A stretch of 64,000 bases of DNA from Brachionus plicatilis (GCA_010279815.1 QEOQ01000533.1:300778-364777), one strand, 5' to 3'. Shown: positions 23,072 to 38,000, counted from the first letter of the stretch. Notes: a model not told the origin generated them from the sequence alone. Program-made: numbers and translations.

Positions 23072-26000
23072 GTGGGTTTATTTAGTTAATTATTTTTGTT
23101 CAAGAGGGGCAATAATTTTTTTCTAAAGGCGCGAGCTCGAGTGAAGCTCCTGTGCTGGACGTAGAGAACGAGTCGACTGGCTACATTGGCACTATAATAG
23201 GTGAGCGCAATGTCTTGGTAGATCTAAAGCCTCATCTTCAAATCAAAAATATTGAATCAATAAGTAATGTAATAAAATTTATTAGGGACATTTTTTTATT
23301 TATTTTTTTTAGACGGAATTTGCTCGTACCATGTGTTCAAGCCGACTTCAGAGGACTTTCCATTCACCATTGACATCAAAGACAAGCTTACTGGAGAAGC
23401 AGTGATCGAGGTGGTGCGCAAAGAGACAATTGATGAAAAAAAGACAATTTTTTTGGACTGTCACAAGAGAAAAGAGTACGACTTTTTAATTCAAGCTCAC
23501 GATTGCAGCACTCCGTCGGTGCCCTCTAAAAAGTAAGCTGCTTTAAATTTTTTTTGTCTCCTGTGGGATTTATTCTGGTTCAGCTTGATTAAAAATTTAT
23601 TCAAATATTTTCTTGTTTATGTCACGTAATTCGTGTTTAATTAAGCCATTTTGTAAGCATGTTTTATTTGACTATGGGTTAATTAATAAATGTTAATAAT
23701 TGAAATTTTTTTGTTGAGACATTTTACAGAAAATTAAAAAAAAATTTTTCTTATTAAATTTTTCAAAGCATTTTAATAAAAATAAAGTATAGATAATTCA
23801 AAAAAAAATTTAATCTTTAAATTTATTTAAATATTTTTCATGTAACTTGCTTAACATATTATGTAGATTTAAAAAATAAAATAATTAAAAAAATATTTTC
23901 TCAACCAATTGATGAAATTTTTTCTTGTAAATTTTTTCAAGCATATTATAAAAATAAAATAAAGATTGTTTATTCATCAATTAGAATAATAAACATTTTA
24001 TTAAAATAATACTTGAATTTTTTTCGTCAAGTTGAGAAAATAGTGTTAATAATTTAAAAAAAAAACTAATTTTTCTTTGGAAAAATTTACACAAAATTTA
24101 AAAAATTAAATTTTTTCTTATAAATTTTTTCTAGCATATTATAAAAAATAAAATAAAGATTGTTTATGGCATGATCAATTCAAAAAATCATTTCAATCCA
24201 AAGAGTTTATCTTTAGATTTTAAAATAAATCTTAAAATTTATTTAAATATTTTTCATGTAACTTGCTTTACATGTTATGTAGATTTAAAAAATAAAATAA
24301 TTAAAAAAATATTTTCTCAACCAATTGATGAAATTTTTTCTTGTAAATATAAATTTATAAACTGATTTTTTGAAGAGTTTTTTTTTAAATTTTTATTTCA
24401 AAAGTACTTGTACCTAGCATTTCAAATTCAAAATTAAATTTATAAATGGATTTCAAATTTTAAATTCCAATTAGGCAATAAAATTAAAAGATTGATCTTA
24501 TCTACAAATAATTTTGAAATAAATACTATTTTTCAAATTTACATTAAATGTAAAACATGTTACATTAAAATTATTTTAATTAATTTAAAGATGAATTTTA
24601 GTATCTAAAAATAAATTTTTTTAATTGAAATGATATTTTGAATTGATAATCAACTTCAAGATGCCTTGTATATTAATCATTTAGAATAATACACAATTTA
24701 TTAAAATAATACATGAATTTTTTTCGTCAAGTTGAAAAAATAGTGTTAATAATTAAAAAAAAATTGTTTTTTTTTGGGACAATTTACACAAAATTTAAAA
24801 AGTGAAAATTTTTTATTATAAATTTTTTCCAAGCATATTAATAAAATAAAATATGCCTTGTTTATTCATCATTTAGAATAATATACAATTTATTAAGATA
24901 ATACTTGAATTTTGTTCCTCATGTTGAGAAAGTAGTGTTAATGATTGAAAAAAAATTGTTATTTTTTTTGGGACAATTTACAGAGAATTTTTTCTAATAA
25001 ATTTTTTCAAGCATATTTAATCACTTTTTTATAAAAATAAAATATCGATTGTTAATTCATCATTTAGAATAAAATTGTGGCAATTTATTAAAATAATACT
25101 TGAATTTTGTTCCTCAAGTTGAGAAAATAGTGTTTCTGCTTAACGAGCAATTAAAATCAATTAAAAACAGTCTTGACAAAAATCAATTTGGACAAAATAA
25201 TCATAAATTAAGCGAATTGTTAATTGATAAAAAATCAATTTTTATTTTTCGTCAAATAAATATGGCTGATACATTTCTTCAATTTAAAAATTTCATAAAT
25301 TTCTTTTCTTTTTTTATGACACCATCATTTTAAATAACTGTAAATCATACAATCATAACCCTCATTCAATTGAACATGTATCATCTCATCAAAAAACAAA
25401 AACAGTAAACAACTTGTAACAGGAAAAAAATGGGTCGCACCTAATTTCTTCCATTTGTTTAAATCTTTTAATTTAAACTTTAAAATGAAAAAAATATTGA
25501 GAAAAAATTTTGACATATTTTCATGAAACTTAGATGTATAATGACAAATTCATTCGAATTATATTAATGGAATTCTTATCTATTTGTTTATCTGTGCCGA
25601 GCTAAAGATCTCTTTCAGATTAAAAAATTATAAATCATCAAATGGAAGTATAGAATGAAAAAAATAGAATTTTATTAAATATAAAAATATCAATATGTAG
25701 AGAAATAAAATATAGAAATGTCAATTATGTTAAAAAATAAAATGGAGAGTAAAATATTTTAAACTAAAAATCTTACTCTTTAATAAATAAAATTAATTAA
25801 TTATCTAAAAATAAACAAGCAATACCATAAATATGGATTTTTTTTGATTTTTTTACGTAAGTATTTCGTAATTACGAATATGACAATACTTGAATTGTTA
25901 TAGTTAACCAACCTCAAAGTAAGAAGAATGAGGGGTGATTTAATACAGATCTATAAAATTATAAATGGCTATGAAAGTGTTTAACTTATAAATGGTATGA

Positions 26001-29000
26001 ACTTTTCTCCCAATCAAGTTTATAATTTGAGAAAACACAAAAAATTTATGGTAAGAGAAAATGTCAAAAATCGTATGCATCGATATCATTACTTGACAAA
26101 TCGTGTGATTAAAAATTGGAATAGACTGCCTGAAGAAATAGTTAATTCCAAAACAAAAAAACATTTTTAAAGCTAAACTAGATAAATGACTTAAAAGGAA
26201 TTATTTACTGCTATAGCTTGTAGAAGCTAAACCCGTTTTGGGTTGCAGTATTTTTTACTACTACTACTACTATATTTTTATTGTTTATAATTAATTCTTA
26301 CAATAAAATTTTTTGTTTAAAAAAAAAAAAAGATGTGTGTGCTTTTACAAAAAAAGTTTAGTTTTTCTAAGTTTCCTAAGTTATTTATTTTTTCTAAATT
26401 ATTTAAATTTTTTCAATGTTTTGATTATTCTTCATTAATTTTTTTTGGCAATTCTATATTTTTTTCTATGTTTTAATATGCCTCCATAAATTTGTGGTGA
26501 ATTAAAAAAATATTTTTTTATTATTTGTGTTAAGTTTTTATTTATTTATTTATTCATTTCATTTTGCGCCAATTCTGGCGATGTATTAAAATTAAAAATG
26601 AAAAGTGCAAAAAGTAAAATGTAAGACAGAAAATAATGATACAAATTTGTAAATAAAAAAATGAAATGATTATTTTGTTAATTTAGTTTCAATTAAGTTT
26701 TAATATTTATAGTTTTTTCAAATAAATTTGTGGTTTCTTATTTATAAAATTGGGTACATGATTATAATGGACCTAAAATAAATTGAAGTGAGTAATCTTA
26801 GATGCCGAAATATTAGCAGAGTTGTATAAAAGTCACAAGATCTAAGTCGAGTTAAAAATCATTTTTTAAAGTTGGGAATTGAACTTTAATTTTAGTGACT
26901 TTGGCCAAAATTAATAAATTAATAATCCAAAATGGAGGCAACTTGAAGTTCATGATCATGATCAAATGATCAAAATTTAATTCATTAAAATCTTAATAAA
27001 AATGATGAAATTAGCTTTTATTAATTTTTTTAAAATTAAACATAAGATGCTTGACTGTTTTAATTTAGAAAAAAAGCAACTTTTTTCTAATTGATTTTTA
27101 ATTCATACTTCTTAAATCTTTATTTTGAAAACTATAAAGAAAAATTTAAAATCCACATTAAAGTATCCAAATCATGACATCAAATGATATTTTATAATTA
27201 AAATATAATACTGCTAAACAAAGTTAAAATTTGAATAGCAAAATTTCAAAATATTGAAAATATAAAAAATAAAATTATAAAATGTAAAATTCATGAAATT
27301 TTCTATCTAATCGGGGCTGTGAAGTTCATTTCAATTCGATCGTTTCAATTCAGAAAAATTTGAATAACTTTTTTACTATAAGGAATAATTTAGTTCTGTA
27401 AAGTGCTTAATGTTTAAGCAACTTTGCTTAATCCGAAAATATATGTCTGCAAAAACTCTGCAAAGTAAGTGCACAATTGATTTGAATACTTTTTAATGGC
27501 GTGCAAAATGCATAAAATTGCAGAGTATTTTGCAGACTTATTTTACTGAATTAAGCAAATTTGCTTATAATTGAGCATTTTACAGAACTAAATTATCTCT
27601 TTTACTAAAAAAGTTATTCAAGTTTTTCTGAATTGAAATGATCGAATTGAAACCAACTTCACAACCCCTATCTAATCAAAGATTTAACAAATTATTTTTA
27701 ATAAATTTTATTAATTGATTAATAATACCTTTTTATTTAGTTCAAAAACTAAAATTGATTTGAAATTTTCATTTGATCATAAGCTTCAATTTGCCAAAAT
27801 GGATCCATCAAAAATAAAGGTCTCCTGAAGTTTCAAAATTTAGACTCCATTTTTAAAATTGACAAAATCTTTTTCAAATTTTGCCTTAAATTACAACGTT
27901 TAAATTCATCTATAATTGAATTAAAATTTAATAAATAATTGTAATTTATACCAAGAGAACTGGTTGCTTTTTGTCTAGTGATTTTATTCCCATATATAAT
28001 AAGTAAAACAGTCTTTACAATTTAGTTTCTCAAATCCTCTTTTGTTTGTATTTTACTTTCCTTCAGCTTATTTTTAGCATAAAACAATAATAAATGATTT
28101 TTAAGAAAAGATTATCAAATTAACTAATTCTCTTTTTAATTAACTAATCTCCGTTTAAGACCCTGAATAACTCCGGTTAGGGGAAAGGCTTAATCAAGGC
28201 AGATTAATATACACTAGGAATTGTCTTATATATTAATTGTACTTTTTGACACAAAAATATTAAACAAAAGAGTAAATGAAAAAAAAATTGTGAAAAGAGA
28301 AAAAATATTTTCATCATCAATAAATCACAAGTTTGCATCGACTTTCTGACATCAAATTTGATTATATTTATTTATTCATTTAATAAAGCCTCATGGGCAA
28401 GTTTATTAAAAAAAGTACAAAAAAATATCAAAGATATAGTTAATTACACAAAAATATCAGTTATTAGACATTTTCTTTTATTTTTTTAATCAATTAAGCT
28501 TTAAATTCTTGTACATTAATTTTCGGTGATCGATCTTCCCAATTAATATTAATCTTTTTAATAAAAAAATCCCCCAGATAAAAAAATTCAAATAAAATAA
28601 AAAAATTAAAATATAAAAATAAGCTACTGTAACACTTCATGTGCTCCAGGCCTCTCTCTCTCTCTCTTTATATATTTATGTTGAATTTTAGTTTAAGATA
28701 GAGTTTTTTAAGATTAAGAAGTGAAAATCTTTTATTAATTTAATTAATATTGCCACGCTTTTAAACTATGATGTGATATAAAATAATTTTAATTGAGCTT
28801 AACCCTTAACTACAAAACTTTTTTACTCCATCAACCATTAAGATGGAATTAAATTCTTAGTCAAATTTTTTATCTTAAAACTTCTAAATTTTAATTTTAT
28901 ATGTTCTTGATCTTAGTTAATATTTTCTATATTAAGAGAAGCTATTTATATATTTAAGTTTTTGTTTTTTTAATGCGCCAATCTAAATTTCATTAAAAAA

Positions 29001-32000
29001 ATTAAAATAAAGTTAAAAGTTAAAAGAAAATAAAATAAAATTAAAAAGAGATTTATTGAAAAAGAAAGTTATAGAGACATTATTTTTTGTGTATCTGTGT
29101 TGAGATGAAGCCACTTCAGAATTCAATTTAACCCGAAAATTAAATTAAAATAAAAAATTTAAAAAAAAATTAATTTAAAAAATAAAATCTAAAAAATAAA
29201 TAAATAAAATAAATAATTAGAATTTTTTAAAAAAAAATTCTCTTTTTCTAAAAAAGCCTAATTAATTTTTTCTAAAAAACTTTTTATCTTTAACCATAAT
29301 AATAATCATATTTGCCAAAATAAATGAAATTTAGCATTTTATTTCCTTTTTGTATGGAAAAAACGATGTCATCACATTTAGAAAAAAATATCAGTTATTA
29401 ATATTTTTAAAAACTAGATTTTATGCTAAAAAATTTTTAATTTTTTTTATTAATATTTGAATGAATGCTGTTAAATAAACCACAATTTTTGTTTTATTAA
29501 AAAAAAATTTGTCTCTTTTTCTTAAAAAAATCCATTTAATTTTTTATAAAAATAAATTTTAACTTTTCAAGAATACCTGTAAAAATCCAAGTAATTGACC
29601 ACGATGACTATGAGCTTAAATTCGAGCACGATGGCGTGCACACAGCCACATTGACCGAATCAAATGAAATATACCAGAACTTTATGAGTGTCCGAGCCAG
29701 GGACAATGACTGCACAAACGACGGCTACGCCTGTTCCTACCAACTCCTCACCGAGTCCTTGATTCCAGTCGAGCCACTATTTCCCATCAAAATCGACAAC
29801 ACAGGGGTCCTGAGCACCCTTAGGTCAGTGAAAAGAGCCGAAAGCTTCGACTTTATTGTGCGCGCTTTTGACTGCCTCAACAATCAGTCTCACACAGACG
29901 CCAAAGTCTTAGTCACAGTAGTGGAGCCGTGCACACCAGAGTGGACCAACTACCACAATGAAATCTTGTCCGAGGCCGAGAGCACCAAGTTGTTTGCCCA
30001 ACTGGACTCAACCGAGTGCACCCAAGCTAACATCTTGCACAAACAGGACTCGGAATGCGTCATTGATTCAGTGACAGCCAAGCTGAGCCTCCATTTGGAC
30101 CCGTCCATTCAGAACAACTGCAAAAAGTGCGCTGAGGCCAAAAAACTGACCCTGTTCAACGGGGGCCTGTACACCTCTGACGACAGCATTGAGGACCAGT
30201 ATGAAGATGAGCTGAACCAAATACTGCCTGTGAAGCAAAAGAGTGGCCAAGAGCCTGTCAATTTTCAGACATTTTCAAAATCCAGTGCCAATTGGAAAAA
30301 AATAGATTTCGATGGCGCCTTCGGCAACCAGTTCAATCTCTCTGCTTGGATCAGACGGCCTGGCAACGCGGACAAAACACTCAAGGAACAAGTGCTGTGC
30401 GGCACTGATTCCAAGTCCTTGAACAGACACCACTTTGGTCTTTATTTTTACCGAGGAAATTTGAAATTTTTGCTCAGAAGAGAGCCCAGCGAACACAAAG
30501 AACTGAAGCAGGACTTGCTGAATCAGGACTCGAGCAACATAGATTCAAATGAAGCCTTCTATCCGTCGCTGTGGGAATGGTCTGTTGTAAGTGATTCCAA
30601 ATGGCATTTGTATGAGGTTAGATTCAGCTACCCGAATGCCAGTTTGTTCATTGATGGGGTCAGATATGCCGAGAACAATACAAACAGTGATATCATTGAT
30701 GCCTATGAGCTGAATGACGCCGGTGACACTGGCACTATTACTAGTCATATTGGTGCGTGTTTTCATGCGCGCACCCAAGCCATGACGGACCATTTTGAAG
30801 GGGACATTGGTCAAGTTGTGCTCAGTAAGAAGGTGGCCAACAGGGATTGCAAACAGGAATGTGACGAATTCATTGATGCTGGATCAGTTGGAGCCCAGAG
30901 TTTTTTGGTAATTTTTGTTAACCATTTTTTTTTTTGGCACCGGAAAGTTGGTGTAAAAAATTTAAAAATTTATATAATATGTAATAATATATACTAGGAG
31001 GTCACCTATGGTAGCTCTTTGCACATAACACATAAAAAGAAAGGAAAATGATTATTGTAGAAGCAATTTTTATAATTTCGAGGAGCAAATTATTATTTTT
31101 TAGAAGAAATAAAAAGAAGCAATTATTATATTAATTAGGATCAGAAATATTTTTTATTAGAAGCAAAATTAAATTTTATTTATTTCAAAAAAAAACACCA
31201 CTTGGGTGATGAAAGTAAAAAAAATCAAGTTAGAAAGAAAAACAAATAAAAAATAAAAAAATTTGAAAAGATAATTTCATTTTCTTTTTTTTTTCTTTTT
31301 TCTTTCTTTTGTTAATTTCTGAATAAATTAAATATTGACATATAGAATAATCTGGACTACAATTTATCTTTACTTAATAAAAGTTTGAAGCCAATTTTAA
31401 AAATGTTTTGTTTTATTCAATTAAGTTTATTTTTAGCTTTATTTGTTAAAAAAAAGATTAAATTTGTTGGGTAAAATGTTGAGAGCCCTTATTATTTACT
31501 TGTAAAAAATTTTTATTAAAGTTTATGTGGCGGTGAAATTTGGAGCAAAAATAATTAAAGCAGAGCAAAACATTTTTTTTAATTTAATAATAAACTGATA
31601 ATTTTGGAAAATTTGAAAATTTTTAACATAAAAATCAAATAAAACTTCATAACAATTTTAAAAAAAAATGAACATTTAGTGCTGTATCTATCAATATTCG
31701 ATATATACTTCAAAATATAAAGATTTTTTAAATTTTTTGCTTTTGTTTACTTATAACAAATTAAAAATGTTAAACACTCATTTTTAAAAAATCTGTAAAC
31801 AATTTAAATAAAATTGGTGTTCAATTAAATAAAACATTTTTTTGCATCAGTTTTTGCTACAAACTTCACCACCGCAAAGTTTATGTACAATTCTTTTTTT
31901 AAGTCTTAAGAGTGATTTTTTACGAAATTTAAAAAAAAATTGAAAAAAATTTTTTAAATAAAATTCATTTCGTTTTTTTCTGTCCTAGCTCTCAAATTAT

Positions 32001-35000
32001 AGTCCTTTTTTGAATCCGATTTAGACTGAATTTAAAACACCAGTATATGGAGAACACTCAGTTTGGATTCTTATTTGGAAATAGATAAGTAAATTTAAGG
32101 GATCAAGAGCTTTAATTTCTTTAAAATCCACCAATTATAAATTTAAAATATTTTGAATATGAAAAAATTATTTTTATTTAGAGAAGGTTAATTTAATACA
32201 CAATATATTATTTATTTTTAAGAAAAACTCAAAATTCAGTTTAAAAAAAAATTGTTCCCAAAACTTACATTAAAATTTTTATAAGTAAATATAGAACCAA
32301 TTGTTCTTAAAATTAAAGAGCGTTTTTTCTGATTGAATTTTGTGAACTGTGGGTCATAAAATTTACCAGACCTAACATTTGATCATTATTTGGTGTATTT
32401 TCTCGTCTTTTAATGAAAATTTTCATACAATTTTGAAAAAGCTTAATATAATATAAATTACGAGAGGAATAATAAAAATGCTTCTATATTTTGTTTTTTT
32501 TTCTTTCTGATTATAAAAAAATCTACATTTTTTTTAAATTTTTATGTTTTGATTCAACCCATTTTTTTTTTGTTAAATGAAAATAATTTTGATTTTAGCA
32601 TTCGGTGGAGAGTTCAGAATTAAACGAAGTGACAGTGACTGCTTCGAGTTTGGCTCAAGTGCAGCAAATAATTACTAAGATAAATTATGTGAACAAAGAA
32701 AGCAAGCCGTATCCAGGAGCTAGATCTGCTAAGCTATCAACATCACTTCAGTAAGTTTTGACATTTCGATTTATTTGAGTTTGGAAAAATCCAATTTTTT
32801 AAGAAAAAAAATTATTTCCTTTCTTTTTCCGTTAAAAAATTTTTCTATAAATATTTTTAAATAAAATCCTATATGGTTTATTTAAAAATTAATTCTAAGT
32901 TTAAATAGTAATCAATGAAAATTTTAACTAAATTTTGAAATTTAAGATTATTTGAATATAATTAAGATTATAATTTAAAAAAAATTGCTTAAAACTTTTA
33001 AAATATTTTGAATTTTAGAAAAATTTTGAAAGAAAAACATTATTTTCCATTTTAAAAAATTTTTTTTAGAATTTTAGAAAAATAATTTTTTTTGAATAGT
33101 TGACCAAGTGCAAGTTTCAAAGTTAATCACCAGGCAAATCTCCTTTACCTCAATTCCGATAAACAATAATTTTATTTAAAAAGTTAAATGGCATTTTTTT
33201 AATTTTTTATAAAAAGTTAATGCAATGTTTGAGTTATTTTTTCTTAATTTTTTTTTAATCTTTATAAATTTGTGTTGTGAGTCGACTAATCTACTCCAAT
33301 TTTCAGGAAATCGACTTGTAGTCGACTAGTAGCCTTGAAAATCTACTTAAGTCGACCTAGTCGAACATTTTTCTCATTAAATTTTATTCTTTTATTTAAA
33401 AATTTATTTATTCAATTGTGTTTTAATTTTGTATATATTTGAAAAAAATAAATTTTAATAGTTCATAAAAATTTCATATAAAACAGTCAAATAATTAACT
33501 AAAAATTAACAACCTAGTGTTACCATTTTTCTTTAATTTTTTGCTACATATTTTATTATCTTCCATGACTTCACAGACTAATTATTATGTAATCAAAAGG
33601 TTTTATTTTTGTTGAAAAACTTTTTTATTTTTGTTCTTTTATGCAACAAAAAATAAATATTAATTAAAATTAGGTACTTTCTTGTCTATTATTTTTTCTT
33701 TTTTAATCAATTTTTTGTCGAAAATTTACTTTAATAGTTAACTTATTTTATTAATATTTTTATTTGATTTTTTAGAGTAAATTTTCTCCCATCCAATATT
33801 TTTACATTTAATCATTTTTTATTTACAAAGCCCAAATTGAAATATTATAAAATATTTCGACAAAAATTTCAATTAATTTTTTTTTTTAAATCTTCACAAA
33901 AAAAATCGTGAAAATTAACCAATATATTAATTTTGGGTCTTATCCCTTATGTGACCAAAAATTTTTTAGGTGATTAGTGATCAAAATTTAAGTGAACAAA
34001 AAAATTGACTTAATAAAATAATTGATTACAAAATGTTAGTCTTGAACACAAAGAAAATTATTTGAAGTTCACTTAAGTTTTGAAAATTTTACATTAAATA
34101 TTACATTAAAGTGACTTAGCAAAATTTAAAATCTTTGCAGAATAAAAACAGAGTCTAGGCTAAAATCAAGATGTTACACAACAAACGAAGACAAATTGGA
34201 TCAAATGAATTCAAAACTTCAAAATGTTTCGCTGTCTTCTGTTAAGTATTAATCTTTAGTTTATGAAAAAAATTTTTAAAAGTACCTGAGAATCTTGAAT
34301 CAATTGAAACTATTAGAGAAACTTTAATTAATAAACGTGATCCAGTTAAATGTGAGCTTTGGGGTAAATATTTTGAAAATAAGAAGAATAAATATTCATA
34401 TGAGCAAAAAACATTAGATTAGTTTCTTTTTACTCTAAAGACTTAAATTTTTTTAACTTTTTTATTTATTTTTTGGTATCATATTCTCGATTTTGGTCAC
34501 ATAAAAACACAATTGTTCACCTATTTTCACTATTGATCACATAAAAAAAATTTAGATCACAAAATAAATTTATTTTAAATTTCAAATTTCAAAATTTTTT
34601 CATTTTTTGTTCAATTAAATTTTGATCACGTATTTCGTGACCAGTGTTGGTAGCCTAAAAAATTTTTGGTCACATATAACGTGATCAATTGGTAACATAA
34701 GGGAATAGACCCTAAATTTTTTTTAATCATCAAAGAATCTGTCAGAAGTTTTCTTTATGCGCTCTAAAAACAGAACAATATTCTTAAAATTCAATGACTT
34801 TTTTCTAAATGTGCAAAATTGGTATTGTAAATTGCATCAACTGGTCCATTAAATGCACCACCTAAATTCAGCCTGCCAAAATTCTCTGCAAAAAACTTCT
34901 GCCATTTATTATTGAGTGTGCACTTTTAGATTTTTTTGCAGTTGGTACAATGAGTGTATCAACTGGAACAATTTACAGAACCAATTTTCGACTAAAAAAA

Positions 35001-38000
35001 TAAAAATAAATTTTTTTTAATTTTCTTTTTTAAAATGATTTTTCCAATTAAAAAAAATAAAAAGTCAAAAAAATTTTTTTTATTTATCTTTTTTAAAATG
35101 ATTTTTCCAATTAGGAAAAATAAAAAGTCAAAAAATTTTTTCTAATTTTCTTTTTTAAAATGATTTTTCCAATTAAAAAAAATAAAAAGTCAAAAAAATT
35201 TTATTTTTTAAGCTGCCAAAATGGAAAAACACAGTCATTGCATGACGTGGAAGTTAAAGTCACCATCAAGAACCATCTGCCAGACTACAAAATAGTGTTG
35301 GACGGAAGCAAAGAACTGACCGTGTTCAAAGTAGATTTGGAGAACGGCTTCGAGCCCTTCAAAGACATAGTCATAATGAAAATAGACCAGCCAAGTGACG
35401 AACCATTCAGCAATGAAGTAAGTGGCGAAGACTTGTCTGATGAGTCGAACATGCTGTCCAAATGCGCCATCAAAATAATGCCTGAGCGCAACCTAATGGC
35501 GCCAAGCTTGAACAATGAAAAAGTGATGTTTTTGCAGAATTTGCTGGATGAGTATGGCTTTAGGTTCGAGGAAACCCTCAACTCTGTCCTAATCTCAGGA
35601 CCATCTTCTATCAAAAACTATGAGAATTTTATTCGCCACTTGACCTTTGTGGTCATAAACATAAATGAAGTTGACGAGGCCAGTCTTGACCTGATCAGAA
35701 ACAAAAAATTCCTTATCTCATGCACTTCTCTGGAAAGCAAAGTGGACTCGAGTGCAATCACTGTTCAAGTCAGCTTGGCCAAGTCCGAGTCTGTCAAAAT
35801 TCAGGCTGAGAACATTGCTGGTCCTGTGGCCCACAAGCAACTGCAGTCGTTTGTGGTGTCAGAGAACGATGATGACATAGTAAAAAAAAGTAGCCACTTG
35901 GTCCCACAAAATGGTCCAACGAGTCCGATTGTGTTCGCCATTTTGGTAGTGGCCTCATGCTCAATCGGATTCGTGCTGGTATTTGGCGCAATCAAGATGT
36001 ACACGTCCAGAACTGGTGGAAGAAAGCAAGTGCCCAATGAAGAGAATCCTCAGATGGAATGGGACGACTCGGGTCTCAACATCACTGAGAATCCTCTTGA
36101 CACCCTTGAGGTAACTACCAGAAGAATATCCGCTTATTTTGACAAGCATACTTTGACAAAATCAATTTAGACAAATGTTTTTCTCCATGACTTTTATTAA
36201 GACATTAAATAATTAGACAAAAAATAAAAAAAAGGTTAATTAGACAAGTTTTATTTAGACAAAAAATAATTGACAGGCAAAATGAAAATAATTTTATATG
36301 TTTCAGAAAATTAAAAAAAAATATCATTAAAAAAAATAAATTGTAAAAATATCTAATGTATAATATCTAATATTATTATTCAAATATCTTGAAATTTTAT
36401 TTTGTATCTTATTTAAGTGAATTGATATTTTTTTAAGTTTAAAAGTTTTTTTTTCAAGTTTTTTTAAGTATCAAAAGACCAAACTCACATGATTTTTTAA
36501 TTATGGTTTTGAAATCATGTTGAAATAATTCAAAATATTAGATTGAGAATTACTTTGGATGTAATAAGAGATTTTTTTTTTTAAATTAAAAAAATTACGA
36601 ATTGTCTAATAAATTTATTATGAATAAAGTTTGAAACAGAGAATCATTTTGAGACAAATCTTTTATCAATAAAAAAGATAAATTTAATCGTGACAGTGAC
36701 AGTCACATAAGAAATTAATTTTTTTATTTTATTTTGGAACTTAGCTAGAGCTCTTTCAGAATAAAAAGTAAAATTATAAAAATTAAAAAGGGATTAATTT
36801 AAATAGAGAGTTAAACCCCTGAATTAATTTTTTGTTTCTCGTTATTTTTCTATTTTATTTTTTTATTTCTTGATATTAAAATAATTAAATAATGAGAAAA
36901 TTAGTTCATATACCCCAAATTTTTAAGTTTTTTCACCAATTTTATTAAAAACACCACAAAAAATAAAAAATGACAATAAAAATTAAAAATAATAATTTTT
37001 TTATACTTCTGCCACTATTTTTTTTAATTTTTTTTACACATTTGTTTGGACAATTCCAGTAGCGTCTTTTCTTCATTTGCACAACGCATAGGTCACACGT
37101 TTTTGTTTCTTTGTCAATATTTAACCCGATTCTCGCTCTTTTTTGAGCATATTCTTCTTCCTCGAACTCGATTGAATCGGGATGTCCATTCCAACTGAGT
37201 CGAAATTGCACCTTTATTTATTATTTTTTTTATTATTATTTATTTATTTGTATATCTGTACCGAGCTAAAGCTCCTTCAGATTAAATAAAAAAAAAAAAA
37301 ATTAAAATTAAAAATTAAAATAAAGTTAAATAAAATAAAATAATAAAATTATTAAGTTAAGTAAATTAAAGGAAAAATTTTAAAAAGATATTGAAATTTC
37401 TGTGGAATAGCTAAATATTCAAAATTTTTATTCAATTAAAAATTAGCATCAATTTAAAAGTGTCAAAGAAAAAAAATTTAGGTACTTGGTTTTAAATTAG
37501 TTTTCATTCTTTAATAAAAAGTGTCTTTTTTTAAAAAGTAGTGATTATTAGTTAAAAATAATGGCTTTCCAATTAATTTAGTGTAAAATAATTTATTCAT
37601 GTATAATCTTAATAAATGGGGTATTTTATTTAATAATTGGGAAAAAAACTTAAAAATTTGTGGTATCAATTTTAATGGTCCTTGAATAATATATTAATAA
37701 AATAAATTTGATGCTTTTTTATTTTTTTTTTAATTTCTTTGAACTATTTATTTAGATTAAAAATTAATTTGTAGCTTAAAAAAAGTTATTTAAAAATTAT
37801 AAGAACTATTTTATTTTAGTTGATATAAAATTTATTTTAAAAGATATACACCACTTTTTTATAGTTTAAATTTTATAATCATGATTCATAAAAAAAGGAA
37901 CAATTCTCCGAAAATAATGTATTCTGCATGTGAATATGTTGGCTATTATGCAGAAATAATTCATAGCTTGTAGACTTGTCAAACATTTTTACATAAGTTT

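Noticed and set aside
23152..23373. 73-codon ORF read straight through calsyntenin exons 2 and 3
   Set aside because: It crosses a 49-bp intron with proper GT-AG borders; homology supports splicing rather than read-through.
28653..28666. CT microsatellite as a regulatory element
   Set aside because: A short, ordinary microsatellite in an intron with no supporting context.
29636..30997. GTG or internal start for a free-standing 453-residue protein
   Set aside because: The frame continues upstream to a good acceptor and downstream to a donor; it is calsyntenin exon 4.
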